A stretch of DNA of 15,120 nucleotides from DASSCW01 sp036556325 (GTDB lineage Bacteria; Chloroflexota; Limnocylindria; QHBO01). The position numbers and the translations under genes were made by a program. Positions 5,832-13,327 of this stretch are shown piece after piece. Below the pieces are notes generated by a model. It made no database searches. It saw only the letters and a program-made list of their open reading frames with translations, and was not told where the DNA came from. The stretch spans positions 1-15,120 of the forward strand of contig DATBJR010000056.1 in NCBI GenBank assembly GCA_036556325.1. The letters run 5' to 3'. Position 1 is the first letter of the stretch. Each line of letters begins with the position of its first letter.

Positions 5832-6382
5832 GCGGGACGCTCCCTTGAGGTGGCGGCCACGCGCGCATCGGCCTCCAGGGCCCCGCGCATGGCCAGCGTT
5901 GCATAGCGAAGCCGGGACTTGGCGGTACCGAGCGGGATGGCGAGATGCTCGGCCAGCTCGGCCACGGTCAGGCCCAGGTAGTGGTGGAAGACGAGTACCG
6001 CTCGCTGCTCGGGCGGGAGCCTTCGAAAGCCTCGCTCGAGCTGGTCGCGGTCGTTGACGGTCAACGTGTCATCGGGCGTGTGCAGCTCGTCCGGGACAAC
6101 GGCCAGCATTTCCACGGGCATGCGCCGGCGGCGCTTGGCCTCGGCATAGCAGACGTTGGCCAGGATGCGATGTAGCCACGGCTCGAAGCGGTCGTGGTCG
6201 CGGAGCGCAGGTAGCTCACGCCAAGCCGCGGTGAGCGCCATCTGCACGGCGTCCTCGGCCAGGCTGGCGTCGCGTAGGATCCGAAACGCGATTGCCATAC
6301 ACCGATCGCCGACCGCCTGGGTCAGGGCGACGAAGGCCTCCTCGTCACCCTGTTGCGCACGGTCCACGAGCGGTGCGAGCAC
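5828..6382 (-). CDS. ECF-type RNA polymerase sigma factor
   Basis: The 184-residue product has the two-domain ECF layout. Sigma region 2 covers about residues 10-85, with AEDAVQMALTAAWREL and the promoter-melting segment RFEPWLHRILANVCYAEAKRRRR. A linker follows, then region 4 at about 115-168, with LPPEQRAVLVFHHYLGLTVAELAEHLAIPLGTAKSRL, a clear -35-binding helix-turn-helix. It redirects RNA polymerase to a small regulon. There is no C-terminal extension like that of ECF41 proteins. GTG at 6382 is preceded by GGAGGGG six bases away. The gene overlaps the membrane protein gene downstream by 4 bp, the normal arrangement for a sigma factor and its anti-sigma. A typical GGAAC-type autoregulated promoter was not seen upstream. 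Confidence 0.94.
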   Translation of the reverse strand: MLAPLVDRAQQGDEEAFVALTQAVGDRCMAIAFRILRDASLAEDAVQMALTAAWRELPALRDHDRFEPWLHRILANVCYAEAKRRRRMPVEMLAVVPDELHTPDDTLTVNDRDQLERGFRRLPPEQRAVLVFHHYLGLTVAELAEHLAIPLGTAKSRLRYATLAMRGALEADARVAATSRERPA

Positions 6383-6644
6383 CTGAGCCCCTCCTGCATG
6401 ACAGGCCCTCGGCCCATCTGCAACGTAAGAGTGCGCCTCGGCGCGCCGTGGATCTATCTACGCCGGTCCGAACGCGCTGACCGCGTGGAGTCGATCGCCT
6501 GGTTGGACGGCGCGAAGATCGGTGGCTCGTCCATGGCGGCAACCACGCCGCCGATCCGTGGTTGCCCAGGAGCTCCGATACCCTTGGGACAGGCTGGCAG
6601 CAACTGACCGGCGTCGGCCGCGTCCTGGCGTGACGGCCGCCGGG
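6383..6644. other. Intergenic region upstream of the ECF sigma gene
   Basis: No gene is supported here. A - strand TAGATAGAT (around 6452-6460) could be a -10 element for the sigma operon, but no convincing -35 sits at the right distance. An imperfect hairpin spans about 6604-6650 (CTGACC-GGCG paired with CGCC-GGTCAG, one bulge) and overlaps the stop of the 63-aa gene; it may be its terminator. Confidence 0.4.
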
Positions 6645-6836
6645 TCAGTCCCGGTCCGAGTCGGCGATGAAGCCTCGCACGAGGCCATTCAACCCGGAGT
6701 CGGCAGCCTCCCCGCGCAACAGGTCATGGCGGCGCTCCAGTTGTCGGCGCTGGAGCATCTCGCAGTACTCGATGGTCGCGGCCATCAGGGCGACCAGCGC
6801 CAGAAACTGGGCCACGAACACGGTGTCGGCCTGCAT
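6645..6836 (-). CDS. 63-residue membrane-anchored protein, uncharacterised
   Basis: The frame starts at ATG 6834-6836 and encodes MQADTVFVAQ, a hydrophobic helix at about residues 5-22, and then a charged tail (MLQRRQLERRHDLLRG ...) ending in ADSDRD. A GGAAG about nine bases upstream is a weak ribosome site. The pattern of one helix followed by a basic amphipathic segment is typical of a small membrane anchor. It lies alone on the - strand, diverging from the beta-repeat gene at 6936. The open frame continues far upstream, but that part is the Gln/His/Asp/Arg-rich antisense of the beta-repeat gene and is not believed. Moderate to low confidence. Confidence 0.5.
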   Translation of the reverse strand: MQADTVFVAQFLALVALMAATIEYCEMLQRRQLERRHDLLRGEAADSGLNGLVRGFIADSDRD

Positions 6837-6935
6837 GTGCCGATGCTTCCGCCTGCCGAGCGCCGGCACAACCGGACGATGGTCAGGGCACCCGAGCGGG
6901 CGTAGGCTGTACGTACCGAACGGAGGATGCTCATC

Positions 6936-8093
6936 ATGCTGCCCAGAACCACCCGACCGGCCGCTGCGCTGGTCCTGGCCTTGTTCCTGCTCGCCATGGT
7001 CGCAACGCTGGTCCTGGCCGAAACGCGGCTGCTGGACGGGAAGCTGCGGACCGGCGACACCGTCACCATTCCGGCCAGCGAGACCGTCGCCGACGACCTC
7101 TACATCGCCGGCGGGACGCTCATCGTGGACGGTACGGTCCACGGCGACCTGGTCGCCTTCGGCGGCACGGTCAACGTGAACGGCACGGTCGACGGCGACC
7201 TCATCGCCGCCGGCGGCACGGTGTCCGTGGGCGGCACGGTCAGCGGCGATGCCCGCGTGGCCGGCGGAACCCTGTCCCTCACCGGGTCGGTGGGCGAGGA
7301 CGCGCTGGTGGCCGGCGGCCAGGTGACCCTGGGCGGCGAGATCAAGGGCGACCTCATCACATCGGGCGGGAACATCGCCATGGGGGCCACCGTCGGCGGC
7401 GACGTGGAGGCGTCCGCCGGCAACTACTCGAAGAGCGGACAGGTGGCCGGCCAGGAGCACGTCACCATCACCACCCGCGCCGCCGCGACCGAGCGGACCG
7501 CCGGCGACGAGGTGCTGGATGCGATCCGCCATTTCGCGGTGCTCATCATCCTTGGCGCCCTGGCCGTCTGGCTCATGCCCCGCGCGCTGCAGGCCTCCGA
7601 CGAGACGCTCCGCCGCGAGCCGCTGCTCTCCCTGGCGGGCGGCATCGCCACGATCCTGGGTTACGCGGTGTTCGCGATCCTGGTGGTCCTGGTGGCTGTG
7701 CTGCTGGCCATCGCCTTCGGGCTGCTGCAGGTCGCAGCGCTGGCTGCGATTTCGGTGGTCGCCGGGCTGCTCGCGCTGTTCATCGGCACCTTCGGCTTCG
7801 TGCTGGCGGTGGCCTATGCCGCCGACCTGGTGGTGGGCCTCACGCTCGCGCGCCTGGCGATGCGGGACGCCACGGCCGGCCGCTGGCAGCTGCTGGGCCT
7901 GCTGATCGCGGGCGCGCTGGTGGTCGTCATCATCACCTCGCTGCCGATCATTGGTGGGCTGGCGAAGCTGGCCGTCGTGCTGCTCGGACTGGGGGCAATC
8001 GCGTTGGCGGGCTGGCGCCACTGGCGCCGGACCGATGTGCCGCCCGCCGCGGCGCCGCCAGCGTCCGAGCCGGTCGCCACGGCATCGGCCTGA
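6936..8093 (+). CDS. Exported beta-repeat (bactofilin-like) membrane protein
   Basis: The 385-residue product begins with a signal sequence or first helix (residues 9-28, ending VLA-ET). Residues about 40-175 are a right-handed beta-repeat: GGT-x-x-V-x-GTV-x-GDL units repeated about every 17 residues (GTVHGDLVAFGGTVNVNG, GTVDGDLIAAGGTVSVGG and so on), as in bactofilin/polymer-forming cytoskeletal proteins. The C-terminal half has about five to six membrane helices (200-217, 232-262, 263-295, 318-336, 338-360) and a Pro/Ala tail. So the repeat domain is probably outside the membrane, unlike true cytosolic bactofilins. ATG 6936 was chosen over ATG 6927 because GGAGG lies nine bases before 6936 and abuts 6927. 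The VOC gene follows 20 bp later. Confidence 0.87.
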   Translation: MLPRTTRPAAALVLALFLLAMVATLVLAETRLLDGKLRTGDTVTIPASETVADDLYIAGGTLIVDGTVHGDLVAFGGTVNVNGTVDGDLIAAGGTVSVGGTVSGDARVAGGTLSLTGSVGEDALVAGGQVTLGGEIKGDLITSGGNIAMGATVGGDVEASAGNYSKSGQVAGQEHVTITTRAAATERTAGDEVLDAIRHFAVLIILGALAVWLMPRALQASDETLRREPLLSLAGGIATILGYAVFAILVVLVAVLLAIAFGLLQVAALAAISVVAGLLALFIGTFGFVLAVAYAADLVVGLTLARLAMRDATAGRWQLLGLLIAGALVVVIITSLPIIGGLAKLAVVLLGLGAIALAGWRHWRRTDVPPAAAPPASEPVATASA

Positions 8094-8113
8094 GGCACGT
8101 TGGAGGTGTCGGC

Positions 8114-8497
8114 ATGTTGAAGAGCAGCGAGGCGTTCTCCGGGTATTCGGTGGACGATCTCGAGCGGGCGCGTGACTTCTACGAGGGCACGCTGGGGATC
8201 GCGACCAGCATGGAACCGGCCGGCCTGGCGCTGCACCTCGCCGGCGGCCGGCCGGTGTTCGTCTATCCGAAACCCAACCATGAACCGGCGACCTTCACCG
8301 TCCTGAATTTCCCGGTCCCGGACATCGACGCCGCGGTCGACCAGCTGGTGGCCGCTGGCGTCACCTTCGAGCACTACGGCGAGGGCCTGGGCCAGGACGC
8401 GAAGGGCATCGCCCGCGACCCTCGCGGCCCGGCCATCGCCTGGTTCAAGGACCCGGCTGGCAACATCCTGTCCGTCGTCGAGGACACCGGCGCGTGA
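8114..8497 (+). CDS. VOC (glyoxalase/bleomycin-resistance fold) family protein
   Basis: The 127-residue product shows the paired beta-alpha-beta-beta-beta units of the vicinal oxygen chelate fold. The first module is AFSGYSVDDLERARDFYEGTLGI; the second contains VPDIDAAVDQLVAAGVTFEH and ends RGPAIAWFKDPAGNILSVVED. The family includes metal-dependent lyases, dioxygenases and resistance proteins. The first-strand His that usually binds metal is not present (the position reads Phe/Ser/Gly), whereas Glu123 in the last strand is kept, so it may be a binding protein or non-standard enzyme. ATG 8114 follows GGAGG by seven bases. It sits 20 bp after the beta-repeat gene and 7 bp before the 220-aa gene. 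Confidence 0.9.
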   Translation: MLKSSEAFSGYSVDDLERARDFYEGTLGIATSMEPAGLALHLAGGRPVFVYPKPNHEPATFTVLNFPVPDIDAAVDQLVAAGVTFEHYGEGLGQDAKGIARDPRGPAIAWFKDPAGNILSVVEDTGA

Positions 8498-8504
8498 GCC
8501 GCTG

Positions 8505-9167
8505 ATGGCCGCCACGAAGGCGGACGCGGCCGACGATCCGAACAAGCTCGTTCGCGCTCGGGCCGGCAGCTACCGCACCGCCGACGACCGGTTCGAGGTG
8601 CGGCAGGCCGATCTCGGCTGGTTCCTGATCGACTCGACCGTGACCGACGAGCTGGGGCAGGAGCTGACCCGCGGGCCATTCCCCACTTTGAAGGCGGTCA
8701 GCGAACAGCTGCCCGAGGCGCGGCGGACGACCATGAAATCGCTCCCTCGCCCGCGGACGGCTGCCCGCGCAGCCCCGGCCCGGCCCCCGAAGAAGGCGGC
8801 CCGGCCCAAGAAGTCGTGGCTGGATCGCCTGCCCGATGCCGAGGCGGCGGCGGCGCGGCGCCTCATTCGAGCGCTCTCGCTGGAGGGCATCGAGGAGGCC
8901 GAAGCGCTGGTCCAGGCAGCCAGCAAGGCCACGGAGCCGATCATCGCGCGCCGCGTGCTCGAGCACCGCATGGATCGGTTGCTGGACGAGCTGCCGAAGG
9001 CTGAGCGCGATGCGGCTCGCAAGCTGATCGCGAAGATCACCGAGCTCATGACGGTGAACGGCACGACCCTGTTCGATCCCCTGCCGGGCTGGGCGCTGGT
9101 GGAGGTGCCCGCCGGCGCGGAGCCACCGGCTCGGCGCCTCACGCCCAGACCAGGCCGCCACTCCTAG
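8505..9167 (+). CDS. Uncharacterised two-part protein with basic linker
   Basis: The 220-residue product has three parts. Residues ~15-72 form a small alpha/beta unit (YRTADDRFEVRQADLGWFLI, DELGQELTRGPFPTLKAV). Residues ~73-103 are a Pro/Ala/Lys/Arg-rich linker with PPKKAARPKK. Residues ~104-185 are helical and charged (LPDAEAAAARRLIRALSL, LEHRMDRLLDELPKAERDAARKLI). The basic linker could contact nucleic acid (inference). No signal peptide or TM segment is present, and I recognise no named family. ATG 8505 is seven bases after the VOC stop and has only a weak ribosome site. Its stop is immediately followed by the start of the MFS gene, suggesting one transcript for 6936-10457. Confidence 0.78.
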   Translation: MAATKADAADDPNKLVRARAGSYRTADDRFEVRQADLGWFLIDSTVTDELGQELTRGPFPTLKAVSEQLPEARRTTMKSLPRPRTAARAAPARPPKKAARPKKSWLDRLPDAEAAAARRLIRALSLEGIEEAEALVQAASKATEPIIARRVLEHRMDRLLDELPKAERDAARKLIAKITELMTVNGTTLFDPLPGWALVEVPAGAEPPARRLTPRPGRHS

Positions 9168-10457
9168 ATGCGCGAGCCGCAGGCCGAGCCGGGGGGCTCC
9201 GCCGATCCTGCCCGCGCCGTCGAGCGGACGTACCTGGCGCTCACGCTGCTGACGACCCTGGCCTCGTCGTTCATCTGGGGCATCAACACCATCTTCCTGC
9301 TGGATGCGGGCCTCTCCAACGTCGAGGCCTTCGCCGCCAACGCATTCTTCACCGCCGGCATGGTCCTGTTCGAGATCCCGACCGGCGTGGTGGCGGACAC
9401 GCGCGGTCGTCGCTTCTCCTACGTGCTGGGCGCCTTCACGCTGCTCGTCTCGACCCTGCTCTACCTGCTGATGTGGCAGGTCCGCGCGCCACTGTGGGGC
9501 TGGGCCATCGCCTCCATCCTGCTGGGGCTGGGCTTCACGTTCTTCTCCGGCGCCACGGAGGCATGGCTGGTCGACGCGCTGAACGCCACCGGCTTCCGCG
9601 GGCACCTCGAGCACGTCTTCGGCCGCGCCCAGACGGTTGGTGGCGCCGCCATGCTGGTCGGGACCGTGGCCGGCGGGGCCATCGCCCAGGTCACCAACCT
9701 GGGCGTGCCCTACATGATCCGGGCGGCGATGCTCGGCGTGACCGTCGTGGTGGCGCTGCGCTTCATGCAGGACATCGGCTTCACCCCGCAGCCGCGCGGC
9801 GACCCGGTCGGTGCCGTGCGAACCGTGGTGCGCGGCTCGGTCGACGGTGGCTTCCGCAACCGGCCGGTGCGCTGGCTGATGCTGGCCGCGCCGTTCACCG
9901 CCGGCACCGGCATCTTCGTCTTCTACGCCTCGCAGCCGTACCTGCTGGAGCTGTTCGGCGACCCCACCGCGTACTCCATCGCCGGCCTGGCGGCAGCGAT
10001 CCTGGCCGGGGTCCAGATCGCGGCCGGGCTGGTGGTGCCGTGGGTTCGCCGCCTGTTCGGACGCCGGACCGATGCGCTCCTCGCCAGCTCGGTACTGGGC
10101 ATCGTGGCCCTCGCCCTGCTGGGGCTCCATCCCGGCTTCGTCGCTGCCCTGCTGCTGTTCGCCGCCTGGTCGTTCATCGGCGCGGTGACCCGGCCGATGC
10201 GCCAGGCGTTCATGAACGGCGTGATCCCCTCCGAGCAGCGCGCGACGGTGCTCTCCTTTGACTCGCTGATGGGCTCGGCGGGCGGCGTGGTGGCCCAGCC
10301 GGCCCTGGGTCGCGTGGCGGACGTCAGCGGCTACGGAGCGTCCATGCTCGTCTCGGCGGCCATCGATGTGCTGGCCCTCCCATTCGTCATCCTCGCCCGA
10401 CGCGAACGGGCGGCATCGGACCCGATCCACGACGACGAGGCGATCGCGGCCGCCTGA
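9168..10457 (+). CDS. MFS transporter (12-helix)
   Basis: The 429-residue product has about twelve membrane helices in two halves. The loop 2-3 signature GVVADTRGRR (motif A of the major facilitator superfamily, usually GxxxDRxGRR) is at about residues 73-82, and a degenerate repeat near WVRRLFGRR marks the second half. Helix 1 contains SSFIWGINTIFLLDAGLS. MFS proteins move small solutes across the inner membrane by proton coupling or facilitated diffusion; the substrate cannot be told. The ATG directly abuts the TAG of the upstream gene with no free ribosome site, so translation is probably coupled. A short hydrophilic C-terminal tail ends the protein. Confidence 0.92.
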   Translation: MREPQAEPGGSADPARAVERTYLALTLLTTLASSFIWGINTIFLLDAGLSNVEAFAANAFFTAGMVLFEIPTGVVADTRGRRFSYVLGAFTLLVSTLLYLLMWQVRAPLWGWAIASILLGLGFTFFSGATEAWLVDALNATGFRGHLEHVFGRAQTVGGAAMLVGTVAGGAIAQVTNLGVPYMIRAAMLGVTVVVALRFMQDIGFTPQPRGDPVGAVRTVVRGSVDGGFRNRPVRWLMLAAPFTAGTGIFVFYASQPYLLELFGDPTAYSIAGLAAAILAGVQIAAGLVVPWVRRLFGRRTDALLASSVLGIVALALLGLHPGFVAALLLFAAWSFIGAVTRPMRQAFMNGVIPSEQRATVLSFDSLMGSAGGVVAQPALGRVADVSGYGASMLVSAAIDVLALPFVILARRERAASDPIHDDEAIAAA

Positions 10458-10511
10458 GCCTCACGCGATCGGCCTACAGCGAGACGACCTCGATGACTGG
10501 CAGCTGGTCCG

Positions 10512-11351
10512 TCACGACCCGAACCGCAGCGGCGGGAAGTCGCCGGGCAGGTCGTCGACCTGCAGCTGGAACAGCGTCTCCGGCTCCGGCAGGCCCTTGA
10601 GCCGATGGCTGCCGAGCTCCACGAAGCGAACCTCCGGCAACGGCGCATCTCCCAGCGCCCGCATCGCGGCCCGCGACAGGATGATCTGGCCGCCGTGCCC
10701 CACCGCGGCCACCCGGTTGGCGGCGTGGACGGAGAGGCCGACGTAGCCGGCATCGGTCAGGGTCGGCCGCCCGCTGTGGATCCCGGCCCGCACCTGGACG
10801 CGGGCGCCGGGCGGCCAGGGGTGGTCGCGCAGCCCGCGCTGGATCGCCAGGGCGGCCTCCACAGCCGATGGTGCCCGCTTGAACACCGCGAACAGCTCAT
10901 CGGCCCGGGCGTCGACCTCGCGTCCGCCCGCGCGTCGCACGGCGGCCCGCAGGATGCGGCGCACGTCAGCCAGCAGGTGGGCGTACGCGTCCCCGAGCTG
11001 ATGCACCAGGCCGGTCGAGTCCTGGATGTCGGTGAGCAGGAACGTGACGGCCCCGGTCGGCAGCGAGGCCGGCCCCTGGCTGCGCAGCTGGCCGTCGATG
11101 AAGCCAATCGGCACGATGCCATACTTCTTGGCTGCCCGCAGGAGCCGGGTCCGCGCCGTGGCGCGCGCTGCCTCGTCCTCGAATGCCACCTGGTTGAACC
11201 GCGCCAGCGCGTTGCGGACGTGCGCGGCGTCGTGGATCGGCAGGCGCCGCCGGCCGCTCGCGTCGATGTACGCGAAGGCGTTGTCCCGCAGCTGCCGTCG
11301 GCTCCGGGATCGAAGGCTGGCCACGTCGATGATGGTATCGCTGCGGTGCAC
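10512..11351 (-). CDS. Class III nucleotidyl-cyclase homology protein with DUF6582-like N-terminus
   Basis: The 279-residue product has an N-terminal unit at about 21-90 (RDNAFAYIDASGRRRLPIHDAAHVRNALARFNQ...RAAKKYGI), like the small DUF6582 module. A class III cyclase domain follows at about 100-265. The first metal aspartate Asp108 is kept in LLTDIQDST and Asp151 in RADE sits where the second metal site (GDG/GDE) is expected. At the transition-state site the usual Asn-x-x-x-Arg reads His209-x-x-x-Arg213 (VGLSVHAANR), so the Asn is replaced. The C-terminal LGSHRLKGLPEPETLFQL segment is standard for this family. It may be inactive or a ligand-binding regulator. Start GTG 11351 has no clear ribosome site and is uncertain; a GTG nine codons downstream is possible. 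Confidence 0.88.
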   Translation of the reverse strand: MHRSDTIIDVASLRSRSRRQLRDNAFAYIDASGRRRLPIHDAAHVRNALARFNQVAFEDEAARATARTRLLRAAKKYGIVPIGFIDGQLRSQGPASLPTGAVTFLLTDIQDSTGLVHQLGDAYAHLLADVRRILRAAVRRAGGREVDARADELFAVFKRAPSAVEAALAIQRGLRDHPWPPGARVQVRAGIHSGRPTLTDAGYVGLSVHAANRVAAVGHGGQIILSRAAMRALGDAPLPEVRFVELGSHRLKGLPEPETLFQLQVDDLPGDFPPLRFGS

Positions 11352-11445
11352 CGAGCGCGAAAGCTTGACGGCTCGCGGTACGGTGGTCGTCTACGCCACC
11401 GAGCAGGCGACTTGCCGGGGGGCAATCGTTCGGGAGAACTGCGAG

Positions 11446-11562
11446 ATGACCCCGATCGCGCTGCGTGACCTGGCTGTCCTCCTCTTCCTGGCCGTGATGC
11501 TGATCTGTGTCCTGCTGGCGCTGCGCGCCACGCAGCCGGAGAGCCGCCGCCGCCGCGAGTAG
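11446..11562 (+). CDS. 38-residue single-helix membrane microprotein
   Basis: ATG 11446 is preceded by GGGAG at nine bases and the frame ends at TAG 11560-11562. The product begins MTPIALRDLAVLLF, has one hydrophobic helix (about residues 8-26) and ends in a basic tail (ESRRRRE). It resembles the 44-aa protein at 4505-4639: both have LRDL before the helix, a similar helix pattern and an Arg-rich end. It lies divergent from the cyclase-like gene and only 3 bp from the stop of the convergent DHA2 exporter gene. Function unknown. Confidence 0.58.
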   Translation: MTPIALRDLAVLLFLAVMLICVLLALRATQPESRRRRE

Positions 11563-11565
11563 CGC

Positions 11566-13185
11566 TCAGCCCTCCCGCTGGCCGATGCGGCCGGCCGGCA
11601 TCACCAGCAGCACCACCGCGGCCGCCAGCAGCGCCGTGACGATGCCAACCACGAAGGTGGCTCCGGTGGCGATCGAGAAGGCGGTGTGGATGCCGTCCAC
11701 GATGGCGCCGATGACCGGCTGCACGAACGGCTTGAACTGATCCGGGGTGTTGCCCAGGATCTGGGCGCCGAGGTCGCCACCCACCGAGGTGAGCTGGTTG
11801 AAGTCGACGTTCCCGCCCGACCCGAACTGCGAGGCGATCTGCGCCGGCACGCCGGCGTTCTCCATCTGGCGAGGCATTTCCTCGACCAGCTTCGTGCTGA
11901 GAACCGTACCGGTGATCGCCAGGCCAATGGTGCCGCCCACCTGCTGGAACAGCGTCAGGCTGCTGGTCGCCGAGCCGAGCGACCGCGGCGGCACGGCGTT
12001 CTGGACGACCAGCGTGAACGCCGCGAAGCTTGGCCCCACCCCGATGCCGGTGACCGCCATCCAGAACCAGAGCACCGGCAGCGGCGTGTCGGGCCGCAGG
12101 TTGGTGAGCAGGAAGAGGCCCACCGCCTCGACCACTAGGGCGACCACGATCAGCGCCTTGTAGCGGCGCAGCGCGGCGATGATCTGTCCGCTCGAAATGG
12201 CGGAGATGATGAGGCCCAGCAGCAGCGGCAGGATCTGGTAGCCGGACTCCGTGGCCGAGCTGCCCTGCACGAACTGGAACCAGCGTGGCAGGAACACGAC
12301 CGCGGCGAAGAAGCCCATGATCGCCAGGAAGAACGCCGCCACGCTGGCGGTGAAGGCCGGGATCCGGAACAGGTTCAGCGGCACGATCGGCTCCGGCGAT
12401 CGCGACTCGACGAAGACGAAGACCGCGGCGAGCACCAGGCCCAGCGCGATCAGCCCGCCCACCTCGGGATCGGTCCAGTCGCCGAACTGCTTGTTGGTGA
12501 AGCCGATGAGCATCGGCACCAGGGCGGCGGCCAGCAGGACCGCGCCGAGATAGTCGATATGCCGGTCCGCGTCGCGCTCGTGGTGGGTCGGCAGCACTCG
12601 CCAGATGACATACAGCACCACCGCGCCGATCGGCACGTTGACATAGAAGATCCAGTGCCAGCCGACGTTGTCGGTGATGAGGCCGCCCAGCGCCGGGCCG
12701 ATGAGGGTCGACACGCCGAACACGGCGCCGAAGAAGCCCTGGTACCGGCCGCGCTCCGACGGGGCGAAGATGTCGCCGATGATGGCCAGTGCGATCGGGA
12801 ACAGCGCCCCTGCGCCCAGGCCCTGCAGCCCGCGGAAGGCAATGAACATCGTCATGTTCTGCGACAGGCCGCACAGGATGGAGCCGATGAGGAAGACGCT
12901 GACGCCGAACATGAACAGCGGCCGGCGGCCGAAGATGTCGGACAGCTTCCCGTAGATCGGGCCACTGACCGTGGCCGTCAACAGGTACGACGTGAAGGCC
13001 CAGGTGTAGACGTCGTTGCCCTTGAGATCGGTCACGATCACCGGCAGCGCGGTGCCCACGATCGTCTGGTCCAGCGCGGCCAGGAAGATGCCGAGCAGCA
13101 CCGCGATCAGGATCTCGATCCGTTCGCGGTGCGGCAGCTCGATCGGCGCGCGGTCGTGCTCGTCGGGCAGGGTGGCAGCAGTCAT
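11566..13185 (-). CDS. DHA2-family (EmrB/QacA type, 14-helix) MFS drug exporter
   Basis: The 539-residue product has the DHA2 signatures in order: LDQTIVGTALPVI (about 38-50, helix 1), motif A GKLSDIFGRRP (79-89), motif B RGLQGLGAGALFP (118-130), antiporter motif C GVSTLIGPALGGLI (157-170), and WHWIFYVNVPIG (177-188). Length and about fourteen helices fit proton-drug antiporters. A ~70-residue loop before the last helix (MENAGVPAQIASQFGSGG ...) is outside the membrane and is common in this subgroup. ATG 13185 was preferred over an upstream start at 13248 because GGAG lies eleven bases before it and the longer form adds an atypical head. No MFP (EmrA) partner is adjacent. A palindrome lies in its upstream region. 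Confidence 0.94.
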   Translation of the reverse strand: MTAATLPDEHDRAPIELPHRERIEILIAVLLGIFLAALDQTIVGTALPVIVTDLKGNDVYTWAFTSYLLTATVSGPIYGKLSDIFGRRPLFMFGVSVFLIGSILCGLSQNMTMFIAFRGLQGLGAGALFPIALAIIGDIFAPSERGRYQGFFGAVFGVSTLIGPALGGLITDNVGWHWIFYVNVPIGAVVLYVIWRVLPTHHERDADRHIDYLGAVLLAAALVPMLIGFTNKQFGDWTDPEVGGLIALGLVLAAVFVFVESRSPEPIVPLNLFRIPAFTASVAAFFLAIMGFFAAVVFLPRWFQFVQGSSATESGYQILPLLLGLIISAISSGQIIAALRRYKALIVVALVVEAVGLFLLTNLRPDTPLPVLWFWMAVTGIGVGPSFAAFTLVVQNAVPPRSLGSATSSLTLFQQVGGTIGLAITGTVLSTKLVEEMPRQMENAGVPAQIASQFGSGGNVDFNQLTSVGGDLGAQILGNTPDQFKPFVQPVIGAIVDGIHTAFSIATGATFVVGIVTALLAAAVVLLVMPAGRIGQREG

Positions 13186-13230
13186 CGGCAGGGGGACTCC
13201 AGTGAAGGTTGGGCGGGATGCGCTCCCCAG

Positions 13231-13250
13231 GCGTGCCGAGTACGGCACGC
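13231..13250. promoter_or_regulatory. 20-bp palindrome, putative repressor operator between exporter and SnoaL-like genes
   Basis: GCGTGCCG (13231-13238) and CGGCACGC (13243-13250) form perfect 8-bp arms around AGTA. On the - strand a TAGACT at 13272-13267 is a good -10 candidate for the exporter gene, placing the palindrome around the transcription start, where a TetR- or MarR-type repressor would block it. No matching -35 was found and no regulator gene is adjacent. Confidence 0.45.
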
Positions 13251-13327
13251 GCGCGCGGAGCGTCGAAGTCTAGCGGCTCGGTGGCCACGAGGGCGGCGTT
13301 GGCCGCGGTCATGCATGGCGTGGGCGC

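Noticed and set aside
7100..7440. Recurrent GGCGGCACGGT strings as a DNA repeat element
   Set aside because: They are explained by the GGT...GTV units of the beta-repeat protein and diverge at silent positions.
8445..10430. Long - strand open frame (661 codons) opposite the unknown and MFS genes
   Set aside because: The product is Gln/His/Arg/Gly-rich with no motif, while the + strand frames show recognisable VOC and MFS sequence.
10458..10511. A short - strand reading VTDQLPVIEVVSL after the cyclase-like stop, as a frameshifted C-terminus
   Set aside because: The cyclase-like protein already ends at the usual family position (FPPLRFGS), and the fragment is too short to support a gene.
11365..11393. 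TTGACG followed by GTCTACG as a promoter for the 38-aa gene
   Set aside because: The -10 match is poor and the spacing does not settle on one choice; too weak to annotate.
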